This document shows positions 10,193 through 21,815 of a DNA stretch of 64,000 nt, piece by piece. The stretch is taken from positions 41,080,890-41,144,889 of the forward strand of contig CM067445.1 of assembly GCA_034508935.3 (NCBI GenBank), given 5' to 3'. The position numbers and the translations under genes were made by a program. This DNA comes from Berghia stephanieae (Eukaryota > Mollusca > Gastropoda > Nudibranchia > Aeolidiidae). Positions within the stretch are counted from its first letter, which is position 1, and each line of letters starts with the position of its first letter. A model generated the notes under the pieces. It had not been told where the DNA came from. It saw only the letters and a program-made list of their open reading frames with translations, and did no database searches.

Positions 10193-11536
10193 CGAGTGAA
10201 TTAAAAAGTAATGGGACAAATCTCCTACTGAGTTCATTTTTTTCCATATGGCGCCATATCTAGCTCAATTAGACTTATACATGGTACTCTCGAAGCGAAA
10301 AGTTGAAGTATTTAATTTCTTCGAATTTTGGCAAATTATGACAGTTAAAAATGTCTGCCCCTATGGATGTCCGTCAGCGACAGAGAGCTATCATTGAATT
10401 TCTTGTTATAGAAGGAAAAAAATTCGAATAATATTTTCAAACGCCTCTACAAAGTTCATAAAATCCAGGCATTATGTAGAAGAGGTGGTTCCAGGTGGGT
10501 TGAAGTGTATATCATCAATTAGAAAAAAATAAGAAGCAATCCAAAATACAATCTGACACCCCTCAATTGTCTTTATCTTTCTGAGAATCCTCGTGATGGC
10601 CGCCCTCCAAGCAGTATCAACGCAGTAAATCAAATAAAGACAGAATCATTGATCAGAACTGACAGTATAATATCTCTCGATGAGATAGCAAGAGACCTTG
10701 AAATCAGTCATGGAAGTGTCCATCACCTCGTTAGCTCTTTGGGATTCTCAAAGGTCTGTGCTCGCTCGGCACAGTTGACTCCAGATCATATGCGTGAAAG
10801 AATGAATTGCTGTACTGAGCTTCTTTGGCCAAGTGGGAGAGATGGCAGCTTTCTAGGTATAATAATCACTGGAGATGAAACCTAGGCTCATCATTATGAA
10901 CTTGAGTCGAATAGACTTTTCCCCAAGGACCAAAAAGTTCAAAACTGAGAAATCAGCTGGGGAAATTATGACAACAGTGGTTTGAGAAATTAGAGGTGTG
11001 ATCCTCGTTGATTTTCTACCGCAGGGTGCCACTGTCAACTCTGAGCGTACATACAGACTCTGAAACAGTTGAAAGCAAGAATTCGCCGAGTCAGACCAGA
11101 TTTGGAGATAGAAAGTGTACTGTTTCTTCATGACAATGCCCGTCCACACACAAGTGCCGGGACAGGGGAGGTAATGGCATCATTAGGATGGACAACGCTG
11201 TCTCGCCCTCCTTATTCATCAGAATTGGCACTCTCAGACTTTCATCTTCTTAGTCCACTGAAGGGGAGGCATTGATGGGACATCGCTTTGAATGTGATGA
11301 AAAAGCAAAGACAGCTGTGAAAAATTGACTCAAAGCTCAGTCAACTCAGTTTTATGAGGACAGGGTACATGATCTTAAAAAGGTAAACCGTGGTTATCGA
11401 GAGAGGCGGAGACTACGTTGAGAGAGCTGCATTCTACTCGGCTATTGCCAAGCTTAATTTGAGGTATGGTGCATGTAACTGGTTCAATTTGTTTTAAAGT
11501 ATAAGCAGAGTCCCATTACCTTTTGACTCACCCTCG
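10193..11536 (+). mobile_element. mariner transposon, complete ends, inactive
   Basis: The element is 1344 bp, the usual mariner length. The left end is CGAGTGAATTAAAAAGTAAT (10193 on) and the right end is the complement of CGAGGGTGAGTCAAAAGGTA (to 11536). The terminal inverted repeats are about 25 bp with a few mismatches. TA flanks both sides (10191-10192 and 11537-11538), the hallmark target duplication of Tc1/mariner. It interrupts repeat R, whose unoccupied copy at 9215-9500 confirms the insertion point. Confidence 0.93.
10351..11410 (+). pseudogene. mariner transposase, decayed (DD34D type)
   Basis: The reading begins MSAPMDVRQRQRAIIEFLV at 10351. It then shows an N-terminal helix-turn-helix region (ISLDEIARDLEISHGSVHHL, about 10669-10728), the first catalytic Asp in ITGDET (10868-10882), the second in FLHDNARPHT (about 11123-11152), and the third in YSSELALSDFHLL. 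Exactly 34 residues lie between the last two Asp, the mariner spacing. It has stops (10429, and TAG at 10883 where the conserved Trp of GDETW belongs) and at least two frameshifts, so it is not functional. Confidence 0.92.
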
Positions 11537-11690
11537 TACAAGACTGCGATCCAGTCATCGGGTAGTGGACACAAGAACAAATCAATGGATAATTTTGTGT
11601 AGTGAAATCCCAAAGGGAATATTCTGTATTGACCTCACAGCCATATATTTGGGTCGACAAAGTCATTTTATCCAGTTACAGGTCAACTCC
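11537..11690 (+). repeat. repeat R, copy 2, right part
   Basis: It resumes directly after the mariner right end (TACAAGACTGCGATCCAGTC) and matches 9332-9498, sharing GGACACAAGAACAAATCAAT and GGAATATTCTGTATTGACCT. Confidence 0.8.
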
Positions 11691-11856
11691 AATGGTTTTC
11701 AATAGTTCTCTGTAGAATGATGACAGAAAACATTGCAATAATCTGGCTTCAAAAATTGTTTATTAAGTAAAATATATTGATTGGTAAAACTTTACAAGAT
11801 TTTAATAGCGCAATATTTGCTTCAAGTCACTAACAAATGACTAATTTCCCTTTTCT

Positions 11857-12356
<500 letters not shown>

Positions 12357-12741
12357 TTATTATTATGTTTATTTCATTAGCGCACCTTTTTTTACAATAC
12401 AAAATTACACTTTACATTTATCAATATTCTAATGTATTGATGTTTAAACCACGTACAATTCGATTTAACATCTTTGGATAGAAAACATCTACACACCCCA
12501 AATTTAATTTTTTGGCATATCGAATGTGTTAAGCTTGGAGTTCCTTGCCAGTGCAATTCAAAGATCACATGTTATATTTATATCTATCTGGAAGCTGGCT
12601 CCACGAAAGACATTAACCTTTCAAGTTTTATCATGTTATTTTTCTGACTCTGCATGAACTTAGCTTTAATGATCCAATTTTGGATGTATAATTTCCCTGC
12701 CTATTCTCTCTTTTTTAATCATTTTTTATTCAGGTTTGTTC
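12357..12741. other. spacer
   Basis: AT-rich, with no gene or repeat recognised. Confidence 0.45.
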
Positions 12742-13005
12742 GATGTTGGGTTCCGGATAACTCAGTTAGTAGAGCACTCGTTTCACACATTAAGGCATTG
12801 ACCGAGATAGATCCTGGGATAGACCCCCCCCCCCCCCCCCCCTTACCGTCCCCCGTCCACCCAGAAGTATTTCGGTAACTGAATCTGTTAGATCTGACGG
12901 CAAGAACATTACAATAAACTCGCGTCATCAAGGTAGCAAGCAATTATGATTGTCGGTTTCATGTCATAAAAACCGGGATAAGCTCTGGCTTCATGGACCT
13001 AATAG
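12742..13005 (+). mobile_element. SINE-2 copy, full length
   Basis: The head is CGGATAACTCAGTTAGTAGAG (A box) with the B-box region GAGATAGATCCTGGG. A C tract (about 12825-12842) sits where other copies have a pyrimidine run. The body has CTGTTAGATCTGACGGCAAG and AGCAAGCAATTATGATTGTC, and the tail CCGGGATAAGCTCTGGCTTC. It aligns with 34737-35010. Confidence 0.85.
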
Positions 13006-13685
13006 GTTTGAAAGACTACTTAGTTTGGATTTGTGATATCTTGTGATATATTTGTGGGTCGTCACCCACCGCGTCAAAACTGGTGTTATAATATTATCGG
13101 GATCAAAGGAATGCAAAAAATTGAAGATATCGTTCATCTACTGGATCAAATAGACAACCCCCCCCCCCCCCCCCCTTGTTTATTTTTTCTCAGAATTTTT
13201 GCGCACCTCCCCCACCACCTCCCTGGAGCTAATTCGCACTCCCCATTCTGTAAAATCTCATCTCACGAAATGTGCAGGTGAAAAAGATACAGGACTATAC
13301 TATTATTGCTGTTATCTTATTTACAGTATATTTGATTGAAATAAAACCATTTTATACATTACATCTCGCCTCGCCTAAATTAGAAAATACTTTAAAGGCA
13401 CCCCCCCCCCCCCCCGACGAACTGTATGGATTGATCAAATTGCGCTCTTACCCGTTCTTTGGTCCAATTGCGCCCCCCCCCCCACCCCCTCTAATATTGG
13501 TTTGACCAAAGTGCACATCCTTCCCCTTCTATTACTAACCCCCTACTCCCCCCCCCCCTTTCCCACCCTTCCTCCCTTCTATTTGATGTACTAGAGTAAA
13601 ATGTGACGCATCGTCTCAATGCTGTGTTTTATTGGGGAAATCAGATAACAAAAAAAGTGACTTATAAGTGGAAAGCATCAGTGTT
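13006..13685. other. spacer with several C homopolymers
   Basis: No gene is visible. C runs sit at about 13158-13175, 13401-13415, 13472-13481 and 13549-13558. The Pro-rich frames there are artefacts. Confidence 0.55.
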
Positions 13686-13689
13686 ATTA

Positions 13690-13905
13690 TGACAGAGGGG
13701 CAAGCGTGGCCAGCGGCACGGGTTTTGCTTTGTACCCGAAAGTTACCAAGTTTGAATACCCGCTGCTATGCGTGGTTTGATCTGAGTAAGTCACCTCGCC
13801 TTAGCTCAGTTTGCGGCGCTGCAACACGGCTGACGCCTGGATTATTCCAGTCTTTCCGCGGAATAGACCCTAAAGAAAAATGTCCCCCTATGGGATGAGT
13901 CAAGG
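13690..13905 (+). mobile_element. SINE-4 copy 1
   Basis: The tRNA-like head is GGCAAGCGTGGCCAGCGGCA, then GTACCCGAAAGTTACCAAG and TTTGAATACCCGC. It aligns with the head at 55733-55800 (GTGTGGCACAGAGGTTCGTG; AAAGGTACCAAGTTCGACCC). The downstream body is not clearly shared, so the 3' boundary is a guess. Confidence 0.55.
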
Positions 13906-14069
13906 GACTTTTATTTATTTATTTTATTTTATTTTATCACTTTTGAGTTCCATATGCTGTCTCTGTCAAGAATATAATAGAGGCTTACAGGTTCATGTCT
14001 TTTACTACATGATGTACATTTATTATAGCGCTTTCTATGCAATTGCATCTTAAAGCGCTTAAAACATTG

Positions 14070-14343
14070 ACCTTTTATATAGCGCAATATCCAATAAATG
14101 TGCTCAAAGCGCTTTACAAGGAGTCCCTTGCCAACAGCAACACTTAACACGTAGGACTGGACATGACGACTGTTACGAGATATTACAATTTTTTTCGGAC
14201 AGAGACAACGCTGTTAACGGGCAGATACTCATTTTACACCTGAATGCGGTGAGAGAATGTAAGTAAAGGGCATTTCCCAAGGACTCGAACCCATGACTTT
14301 CCGATCCAAAAGCGAGTGTCATACCACAAGACCACATAGCCAC
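14070..14343 (-). mobile_element. SINE-1 copy
   Basis: Tail, body and head are all present in minus orientation (CCTTTTATATAGCGCAATAT to ACCACATAGCCAC). It lacks the 20-bp GCGCCGAGCGAGG block beside the B box. Just upstream (14023-14068), TATAGCGC and AAAGCGCTTAAAACATTGA form a second partial tail. Confidence 0.88.
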
Positions 14344-14995
14344 CCAAGATCCCCTTACTTATTGTAAAACCCTTTGAACATTTGTGAACATTACTCTATG
14401 CAAAAGCTCACGATTTTGGATTCCCCCCCCCCCCCCCCCTTTTTACTGAATCATTAATCCATTCGAATTTTCCGCCATCTTTCTGCCATTAACTCGAATC
14501 CTTTCACCACCCGATCCATCGACCCCTGACATTTTAAGATTGGAATAATCCCACAGTGAAGTCCCGGTGGAGGATTTGCCTTCAGACCCCAAGTTGGACC
14601 ACTTTACCTCCAATCAAATATTCATAGAACCTTCTTATGTAGACCAACGCCAAAGCAACCGGTGCTATGCAATATTAATGTCTTAACACAAATTATTTTG
14701 GCTGGATTTCCAACTCGTAAGGAGAATGATGCGGAAATCTGGGATTGTCCTGGGAAATCCCCTTACGTCCGTCTTTATTGTCTATTTTTAAAAAAGTTTT
14801 TTTTTTTGGGTATTTGAATAAACCATGAAATAAAAAATGCCAATGTGTAATGGTTGCATTAATGTCATTGTTTGGATTCACTTTTAAATCTGATGTTGTT
14901 CCAACAAGTTTGGATTAATCTAATGTGTTTTCCATTTCCTGACTTAACCCCCCCCCCCCCCCCCCAAAAAAAAAAAAAAATTAAAAAAAAAAATT
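14344..14995. other. spacer with C runs
   Basis: No gene is visible. C homopolymers at 14426-14441 and 14948-14966 are followed by A-rich DNA leading into a SINE-1 tail. Confidence 0.5.
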
Positions 14996-15271
14996 GAGCT
15001 TTTATATAGAGTAATATCCACTAAACGTGCTCAAAGCGCTTTACAAAGGGTCTCTGACCAACAGCAACGCGTAACGTATAGAACAAGACATGATGCGATA
15101 TTACAATTTGTTTCTGACAAAGACAACGCTGTTAACGCCAGGTACTCATTTTACACCTGAGTACGGTGAGAGAATGTGAGTAAAGAGCTTTTTCCAAGGA
15201 CTCAACTATTCGCCGAGCGAGGCTCGATACCAGGGCCTTCCGATCCGAAAGCGAGTGTCATACCACAAGAC
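14996..15271 (-). mobile_element. SINE-1 copy, A box lost
   Basis: It runs from GAGCTTTTATATAGAGTAAT to ATACCACAAGAC and stops before the CACATAGCCGC 5' end. The B-box complement is worn (GGCTCGATACC). Confidence 0.87.
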
Positions 15272-15477
15272 ATTCATTCGATTGAAATAATTATAGATTC
15301 AAAATATAAAAGGTTATTTGAAGCAAGTAGCCAATTGAAATTATACATTAACTGAGCTGTTCCATGTCCTCTCGTGTTCAATGTAAGTGTTGTTTGATCC
15401 TGGCGAGGGTTCACAACGTAAGAAACGTACCCTTGTGAAAAATAATATAGGTATCAAAATTGTCCCAAATATCTGGA

Positions 15478-15548
15478 ACTTCTGTGGTGTAATGGTAGCA
15501 CGTTGGACCGGTAATCAGAAGGTCTGAGGTTCGATCCCCAGTCGAGGT
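15478..15548 (+). tRNA. tRNA-like sequence, Thr-type anticodon arm (possible pseudo-tRNA)
   Basis: The 71-nt stretch has a 7-bp acceptor helix with one mismatch (ACTTCTG with TCGAGGT), an A box TGGTGTAATGG, an anticodon loop CCGGTAA (GGT, Thr), a B box GGTTCGATCCC, and a T8 Pol III terminator 8 nt downstream. Against a working gene: position 33 is C rather than T, the anticodon stem has a mismatch, and animals normally read Thr ACC codons with AGT. It may be a decayed tRNA or a young SINE founder. Confidence 0.5.
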
Positions 15549-15888
15549 GGACTGATTTTTTTTCGGATTGTTTTCTTTTTCTTGTATTGTTCTGTCTAGC
15601 TTTGTCTGGCGTATTTCATACACACTTGTTCAGTTCTTTATCTTACACACATATGTTGATGGAACGACAGAGAGATGTTTCTGGTGTTCTGTTGAGCAAG
15701 GATGAAAACAAAGCCCCCCTGGTGTAGAGATTATAGTGGAATTAATAATAAATGGAGATACTATGATTGATTGGCACCAAGTGGACTTCGACGCTGGACG
15801 CTGGTTGCTGTTGGTGACTTTTGGACTCACAACGCTAATGATCGATGTGTATCACCATTGTAAAAATGAAACAAACATTGAGCATTTT
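15549..15888. other. spacer after tRNA-like locus
   Basis: After the T run no gene is evident. The DNA is of mixed composition with no repeat match in the window. Confidence 0.45.
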
Positions 15889-16195
15889 AGCATTTATATA
15901 GAGCAATATATATCCACTTAACGTGCTCAACGCGCTTTACACGTGATCCCTAGCCAAAGCAACACTTAACATTTGGACGAGACATCTGACCTGTTAATCG
16001 ATATTACAGTATTTTTTTCGGACAGAGACACTACTGTTAACGGCCAGATACTCATTTTACTCACTGGTTATGGTGATAAAATATGAGGAATAGCTTTCCA
16101 AGGACTCGACCATGCGCCGCTTAGGGTGTACTCGAACCTAGGACCTTTCGAACTGAAGGCATGTATCATAACTCTAGACCACACTAGACACAGTC
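15889..16195 (-). mobile_element. SINE-1 copy, diverged
   Basis: Full-length layout with an ATATAT insertion in the tail, a worn TGAGTAAAGAG block and a weak A box (TCTAGACCACACTAG on this strand). It is older than most copies. Confidence 0.82.
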
Positions 16196-16329
16196 GCACA
16201 AGTTGCAGCCACTTTTAACATTAATTTAGATGGCATGTAAAGAATACATTTGTGACCTAGGTTCACATATCCGTAGGCCTGATAACAGAACAATAGGCTT
16301 GATTTTATATTGTTATAATAGTAAATACT

Positions 16330-16436
16330 ATGCGTTGTTCCAGGTCTGAGAGTTTTTGCCAAAAAATTAGGGTCATTTTAATCGATCAATATTGAAGGAC
16401 GAGTTTTCCGGACAAAATTTTGAATGCGTGTTCTTT
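16330..16436 (+). mobile_element. MITE-3 fragment
   Basis: It carries the MITE-3 core: GAGAGTTTTTGCCAAAAAAT, GGGTCATTTTAATCGATCAA, and TTGAAGGACGAGTTTTCCGG. Confidence 0.6.
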
Positions 16437-16529
16437 TTTTTCCGATTCAGGGTTGAGTCTAGATTTTTTTGGCAAATCAAAATGTGGAAATTAATTCACA
16501 TCCACTATAACAAACATAGTTGGTTGTTT

Positions 16530-16760
16530 ACAAACAATTGAATGAAGGAAGTTGACATCACTCATATCTTTGTTATTGTTTATCGACTGCTGGCTGTGTT
16601 TTCACTACATTCACTGAATCGGATTATTAACGTGAAAGGTTGGTTACACAATGCTTATCTGTGATGGTACGATTGATTAGGCGTGTAGAACGATCTAGTT
16701 GCTTTAACGCATACCATCGATTATAATACCTTGCAGTTTGTTAGTTTCGCTTTTAAGACC
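16530..16760 (+). mobile_element. MITE-1L copy, worn
   Basis: It starts near GGAAGTTGACATCACTCATA and continues TTTGTTATTGTTTATCGAC. It is preceded by ACAAACATAGTTGGTTGTTT, a motif also found 5' of the copy at 38.8 kb. Confidence 0.55.
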
Positions 16761-16827
16761 ATTGTTCACATTCGGACGACCGTCCGAAGGGCGTGGTTAT
16801 GTTGCTTTCCACTAGGTGTGTATTAAA

Positions 16828-17150
16828 GGATTCGAGTTGACGTCACTCAGCTCTTTGTTATTGTTTTTAGAGTTATTTTGGTGACTAGTTCTCACTAAAT
16901 GATATCAATCAGACTATAGATAGTATGAAGTTGACGTCACTCAGGTCTTTGTTATTGTTTTTTGCCATCCGCGTTTATGAGTAGTTTCACTCAACTGTAT
17001 TAACTAGACTATAAAGTTCAAGGTTACACATAGTTTTGTGCGTTCGTCCTTTGTTTCCGGATGGCAATGTTGTGATCTACGTTATATTAACCGACTGGAG
17101 GATGTTGTAAGTATATTACCGAAATGCATAGCATCAATAATCGTCTTGTC
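16828..17150 (+). mobile_element. MITE-1 nested inside MITE-1L
   Basis: A MITE-1L begins at GAGTTGACGTCACTCAGCTC and is cut at CAGACTATAGATAG (about 16920). A MITE-1 starts there (TATGAAGTTGACGTCACTCA) and runs to TCCGGATGGCAATGTTGTG (about 17078). The MITE-1L tail then resumes (CGACTGGAGGATGTTGTAAG; GAAATGCATAGCATCAAT). Confidence 0.7.
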
Positions 17151-17693
17151 ACACTAAGAAAGACGTTACGTATCCTTGACCAATAACATTAAATGCCAGT
17201 CCTTGCTCCATGTTTGTCTAGAGAATCTAGAACAATGGGCCTATTAGCAAAAATCCACAGGAATGTTGACGTAAGTCCTACGAAACCGGCGCTTACTAAT
17301 TCCAAAAATGACAACTGGACGCTCGCGTAGGGAATTGAATCAGAGAGTCCATTCAAGTGTTACAAGGTTGTGAGACGAACATTGTGAGACGACCATGGTA
17401 AGGTAACATGTTTAAGAGGGTTTTTTTTTTTGTATTGGGTTTAGATTTGATCATCTGTGTGACATAAATGGGGTAACATGTTTAAGATTAGTTTAAAATT
17501 AGCCTTGGCTTTGTTTTTTTTATCATCGATTTGATTGTCTGTGTGACTTAAATGGGATGTTTAAGTGTTTAAGCTTTGTTCAAGATTTGATTGTCTGCGT
17601 GACATAAGAGGATAATAATCATATAGACTGGATTCTGGCCAAACAAAATCAGAAATGAACCTCTAAGAGAAAAGACATACAGTGAGCTTAGCT
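17151..17693. other. spacer
   Basis: No gene is visible. There is a loose internal direct repeat: GGTAACATGTTTAAGA near 17401 and 17470, with TGTGTGACATAAATGGG and TGTGTGACTTAAATGGG, repeating at about 70-110 bp from 17400 to 17610. Confidence 0.5.
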
Positions 17694-17967
17694 GTGAGGC
17701 TATGTGGTCTAATGGTATGACACTCGCTTTCGGATCGGAAGGTCGTGGATTAGAGCCTCGCGCTCGGCGCATAGTTGAGTCCTTGGAAAAGGCTCTTTAT
17801 TCACATTCTCTCACCGTACTCAGGTGTAAAATGAGTACCTGGCCGTTAACACCGTTGTCTTTGTCCGAAAAAATTGTAATATCGTCTAACAGGCGTCATG
17901 TCCCGTCCTACATGTTAAATGTTTCTGTTGAGCACATTTAGTGGATATTGCTCTATATAAAGTTCAA
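17694..17967 (+). mobile_element. SINE-1 copy
   Basis: Well-preserved head (GAGGCTATGTGGTCTAATGG) and body. The block between TGTTTCTGTTG and GAGCACATTTAG is deleted, the same kind of shortening seen at 5467-5701. Confidence 0.9.
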
Positions 17968-18011
17968 TTTTAAATTTTTTAAAAAATGTACATTAATAAA
18001 GAGACGAAAAT

Positions 18012-18280
18012 GAAGATGTCTAGGACACGTTGGGAGAATAGAGACAACTGCTCTGTCAAGAATAGCATTCCGCTGAACTGCTAATGGCAAAAGACGGAGA
18101 CTGAGAGGCAGGCTCAAAGAAACCTATAGAAGATCCATGGAACTTAAAAGGTCTAGTCTAACCCGGAATAGTATCAATGTCCATGCGTTAGCCGACAGAC
18201 AAAATTTAAATTTTTACTTGAGATGCCTTTTACACCCTATGGCTCAATGAGAATGAAGTAACTAAGTAACTACTGGATTA
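18012..18280 (+). mobile_element. LINE 3' end
   Basis: The frame reads RCLGHVGRIETTALSRIAFR, then NGKRRRLRGRLKETYRRSME. This matches the common C-terminal block of non-LTR ORF2 proteins (GHVxRM...GKRRRGRPxxTWRR). It ends in a short TAAC/TAAG-type 3' tail (GAAGTAACTAAGTAACTACT), another LINE trait. One in-frame stop is visible after IAFR. The RT core is absent. Confidence 0.7.
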
Positions 18281-18644
18281 TATAAGTCCTAAATAACGGG
18301 AAGCTTGAAATAAACATTGAATTGATTTATATAACACAAAATATTAGAACCAAAAAAAAATAAAAAAAAACGAAAAAAAGAAATCTATCTGTCTATCTAT
18401 CTATCTACTATCTATCTATCACCTGTTCACCCATCTTGATGTGATATTTTCAAATTGTAATTAATCTTCACAATAATTTCGACACAAACCATAAAATTCT
18501 CATAATGTTTCAACCCATCATTTATTGTTCGATACAAAAAAACAACAACAAAAACCCCCCAAAGGTTAATGAATATGACTCTTCAAAGCCTGGCAATTAT
18601 CCGTATATATAAATAGGCAAATTTCTGTAACATTGTGTGGAAAG
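18281..18644. other. spacer with a short CTAT repeat
   Basis: A (CTAT)n run sits at about 18385-18420. No gene is visible. Confidence 0.5.
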
Positions 18645-18830
18645 CCAACATTTCATTGGCTGACAAGACAAGGGGAAATAAGGAGCGATAACTCATTGAG
18701 CCAGATAAGTCCTCAGAGGGTAAGTATCGGTGAAGAACGCTTGGGCCAGACTGGTAAAATTCAATTATTGAAATATCAAGTGCAATGTAACAGTTTCTAG
18801 TTTCTGGTAATAGAATGATGGCTTGGACGC
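18645..18830 (+). repeat. dispersed repeat S, copy 1
   Basis: It aligns with 21106-21310: CAACATTTCATTGGCTGACA, GACAAGGGGAAATAAGG, GAACGCTTGGGCCAGACTGG, and TAATAGAATGATGG against CATAGAATGACG. The nature of the repeat is unknown and neither strand codes for anything recognised. Confidence 0.6.
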
Positions 18831-19236
18831 TAAAACAAGCCTGTGTGTTACATACACTGGTAAAATGCCTTTTCTTTCAAGTTTCGCCAGTAAGCTTCAT
18901 AAATTGTTTGATTACAATAAAACCCAACAATTATAAAAATGTTGAATGCTAGAATTTAAATGACGCCCGAAGCGTAAAATAATTATCTAGATAGATCCTT
19001 CCATGAAATTGTCGAATTCACGAATATTTACAAGTTGGGTGTTCCTTTAATCAATCGATAGTTGCTATTTTTATTCTCTCTAGTTTTCGGGCCAATATGT
19101 CAAACGGCGGATTTTCAGTGAACGGCATGATGATTTTATTGAAACTGACTGTGTTTTTTTTCTTGCTATAGTTGTTTTTAAAATATTTGTTTTGTTTTTT
19201 AATCTCTCATTCACTACCTCCCTCCTCCTCTCTACC
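18831..19236. other. spacer
   Basis: No gene or repeat is recognised. Confidence 0.45.
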
Positions 19237-19356
<120 letters not shown>

Positions 19357-19627
19357 TCAATAGAGGAAACACATTTTCTAGTTTTTGCACGAGTTTTGCC
19401 GCTTGACATAATCTAAGATGACCTCTATACTAATTGTGTGCCACATTCCAGACATGTTTATTGATAAAAAGCGTCGTAATGAATTTTTTAAAATAGTATA
19501 TTATACGAAATCGTCTGGCCCATATTTTTCATTGAAATCGCCGACTTCGCGACCGAAACGAGGCCCAAGGATTTCCGTGCGATCGTCATTACTATATAAT
19601 ATAATTTTGAAAATGCATTATACAAAT

Positions 19628-19628
<1 letters not shown>

Positions 19629-19698
<70 letters not shown>

Positions 19699-19720
19699 AT
19701 TACCGATTTGAGGTAACTGA

Positions 19721-19783
<63 letters not shown>

Positions 19784-19812
19784 TATTATTATTATTAATA
19801 ATAATAATATTA
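19629..19812. repeat. (AT)n and (TTA)n microsatellites
   Basis: (AT)n at 19629-19694. (TTA)n at 19722-19795 passes into ATA units. The 19353-19628 stretch before it shows no gene. Confidence 0.95.
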
Positions 19813-20575
19813 TTATCATTGTCACAGTAAAGGTTGTTCACAATTATCTTATTAAATTTTATTTTATTAAGAACTGAATTCATCTCACTCCAGTTATATT
19901 TCGGTAGGCTTAGATAAACTTTACCTTCTAATATTAGATCGTCTTTCCTTTTATAGCCTTCCCTAGAATTAATTTCTAATTAGTGAATACTTTTCGTTCT
20001 ACATTCTGTCACGTAGCCACTTATTATAAAAGCTGACAGGTCTAACATTTGACACTCACTTTCTCTCCACAATCTATGCCGGACGGCCAGTCGCTCTATT
20101 CCTTATATATATATATATACTGGAAGATTTTTATCTTTTGGGACTTTGTAGATATTATATCTACACCATTAAGACGCCGGAGCTTTTAACTTTGATTGTA
20201 TAATCTTCAAGGATCAAACCCGAGCCCGCTGTCAAGGACTACATAATAACTTCTTACCAATTGCCTGGAAGTGGAATTTTACGAGTCCAATCCTGTTATC
20301 AGAGGAATAGATCATCCAAGCCCATCAACTGCCTGGAAACGTAAACTTACGAACCTGACATATTATCATAAGTTACGTAAAATATTCATATCTCTATTTG
20401 TAACTGCCACGATCACTGTTTATCTCTTTTAATTAAATTTCATCATTATTTTTATTTCATTGTAAACAAATCGTTAATTGTTTTTCATTTATAGTAACTA
20501 GTAAATTCTGGGGCCTCATTCTACATAGATCTTTATGCATAGTCGAGTAGCTCTTTACTCACTTGAGACCATGAC
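19813..20575. other. unassigned spacer, about 760 bp
   Basis: No gene is recognised. A TATA-like ATTATAAAAG at about 20022 lies upstream of a GC-richer patch (GCCGGACGGCCAGTCGC, about 20078). Near 20250 and 20325 there is a loose repeat (TTGCCTGGAAGTGGAATTTT and CTGCCTGGAAACGTAAACTT). It could be a promoter or an old repeat end; I cannot tell. Confidence 0.4.
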
Positions 20576-21101
<526 letters not shown>

Positions 21102-21105
21102 TAGC

Positions 21106-21310
21106 GGAGACAAATAACATTTCATTAGTCGACCAGACAATGGAAATAAGAGGCAAGGGAAGAGTAAGGGGCGGAAATGACGTAGAAGTCCTGAGAGATT
21201 TCAGATTGGATAACAGAGGTGATTGGGCCAAGACTGTGGAACCCAATTATTGGGATATGTCGGACGTTGTAGCTGTTCGTGAATTATGGGACATAGAATG
21301 ACGTATTGGT
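21106..21310 (+). repeat. dispersed repeat S, copy 2
   Basis: See 18645-18830. This copy has extra sequence between GGAAATAAGAGGC and GACGTAGAAGTCCTGAG, and keeps GATTGGGCCAAGACTGTGGA. Confidence 0.6.
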
Positions 21311-21499
21311 CAGTATGACAAAAGAAAATGAATGTGACCTATCGGCTAAAATGTCAATTCACGGAGAGTGACCAATACTCTTTGTTAAAAATCTATAAAC
21401 CTTCATAAACAGAAATGTCTTCGAAACATACTCGGTATCAAATGGCCTGAGAAAATCAATAAACAAGACGTGTTTAAAAGCTGGACAAGAGGAAAATAG
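21311..21499. other. spacer before LINE end
   Basis: Possibly the upstream part of the LINE at 21500. The frame is too decayed to claim. Confidence 0.35.
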
Positions 21500-21815
21500 C
21501 AAACAAATCTCAACAAGAAAATGGAAATGGATTGGTCACACTTTCAGAAAACCAACAATAGACATTAGGAGACAAGTTGTGGTCTGGAACCCTCAGGGGA
21601 AAAGGAAGAGGTGGGGAGGCCAAAGAAAACATGGAGAATGTCTTTAGAGGAAGAGGTGGGGAGGCCAAAGAAAACATGGAAAAGGTCTTTATGAGGAAGA
21701 GGTGAAGTTGCTGGAATGTCCTGGGGAGAGCTGAGGAAGACACAGAACAGAATACGGTGGAGATGTACTGTTGATGCTCTATGTTCCACAAGGAATGGAA
21801 AGATTAAATGAAAAA
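21500..21815 (+). mobile_element. LINE 3' end with a 45-bp internal duplication
   Basis: The frame reads STRKWKWIGHTFRKPTIDIR then RQVVVWNPQGKRKRWGGQRK. This is the KW.WIGH.LRK...WNPQGKRKRGRP block of LINE ORF2 C-termini, followed by a decayed end (TEYGGDVLLMLYVPQGMER). The segment AGGAAGAGGTGGGGAGGCCA is repeated exactly 45 bp apart (21603 and 21648), an in-phase duplication of 15 codons. Stops are present; it is inactive. Confidence 0.72.

Noticed and set aside
15411-15623. 70-codon minus-strand frame with a GDRTSDLL-type peptide
   Set aside because: It is the reverse translation of the tRNA-like sequence at 15478-15548.
20000-20400. Possible LTR or promoter region
   Set aside because: A TATA-like box and GC-rich patch alone do not support either. 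No paired terminal repeat or element body was found in the window.
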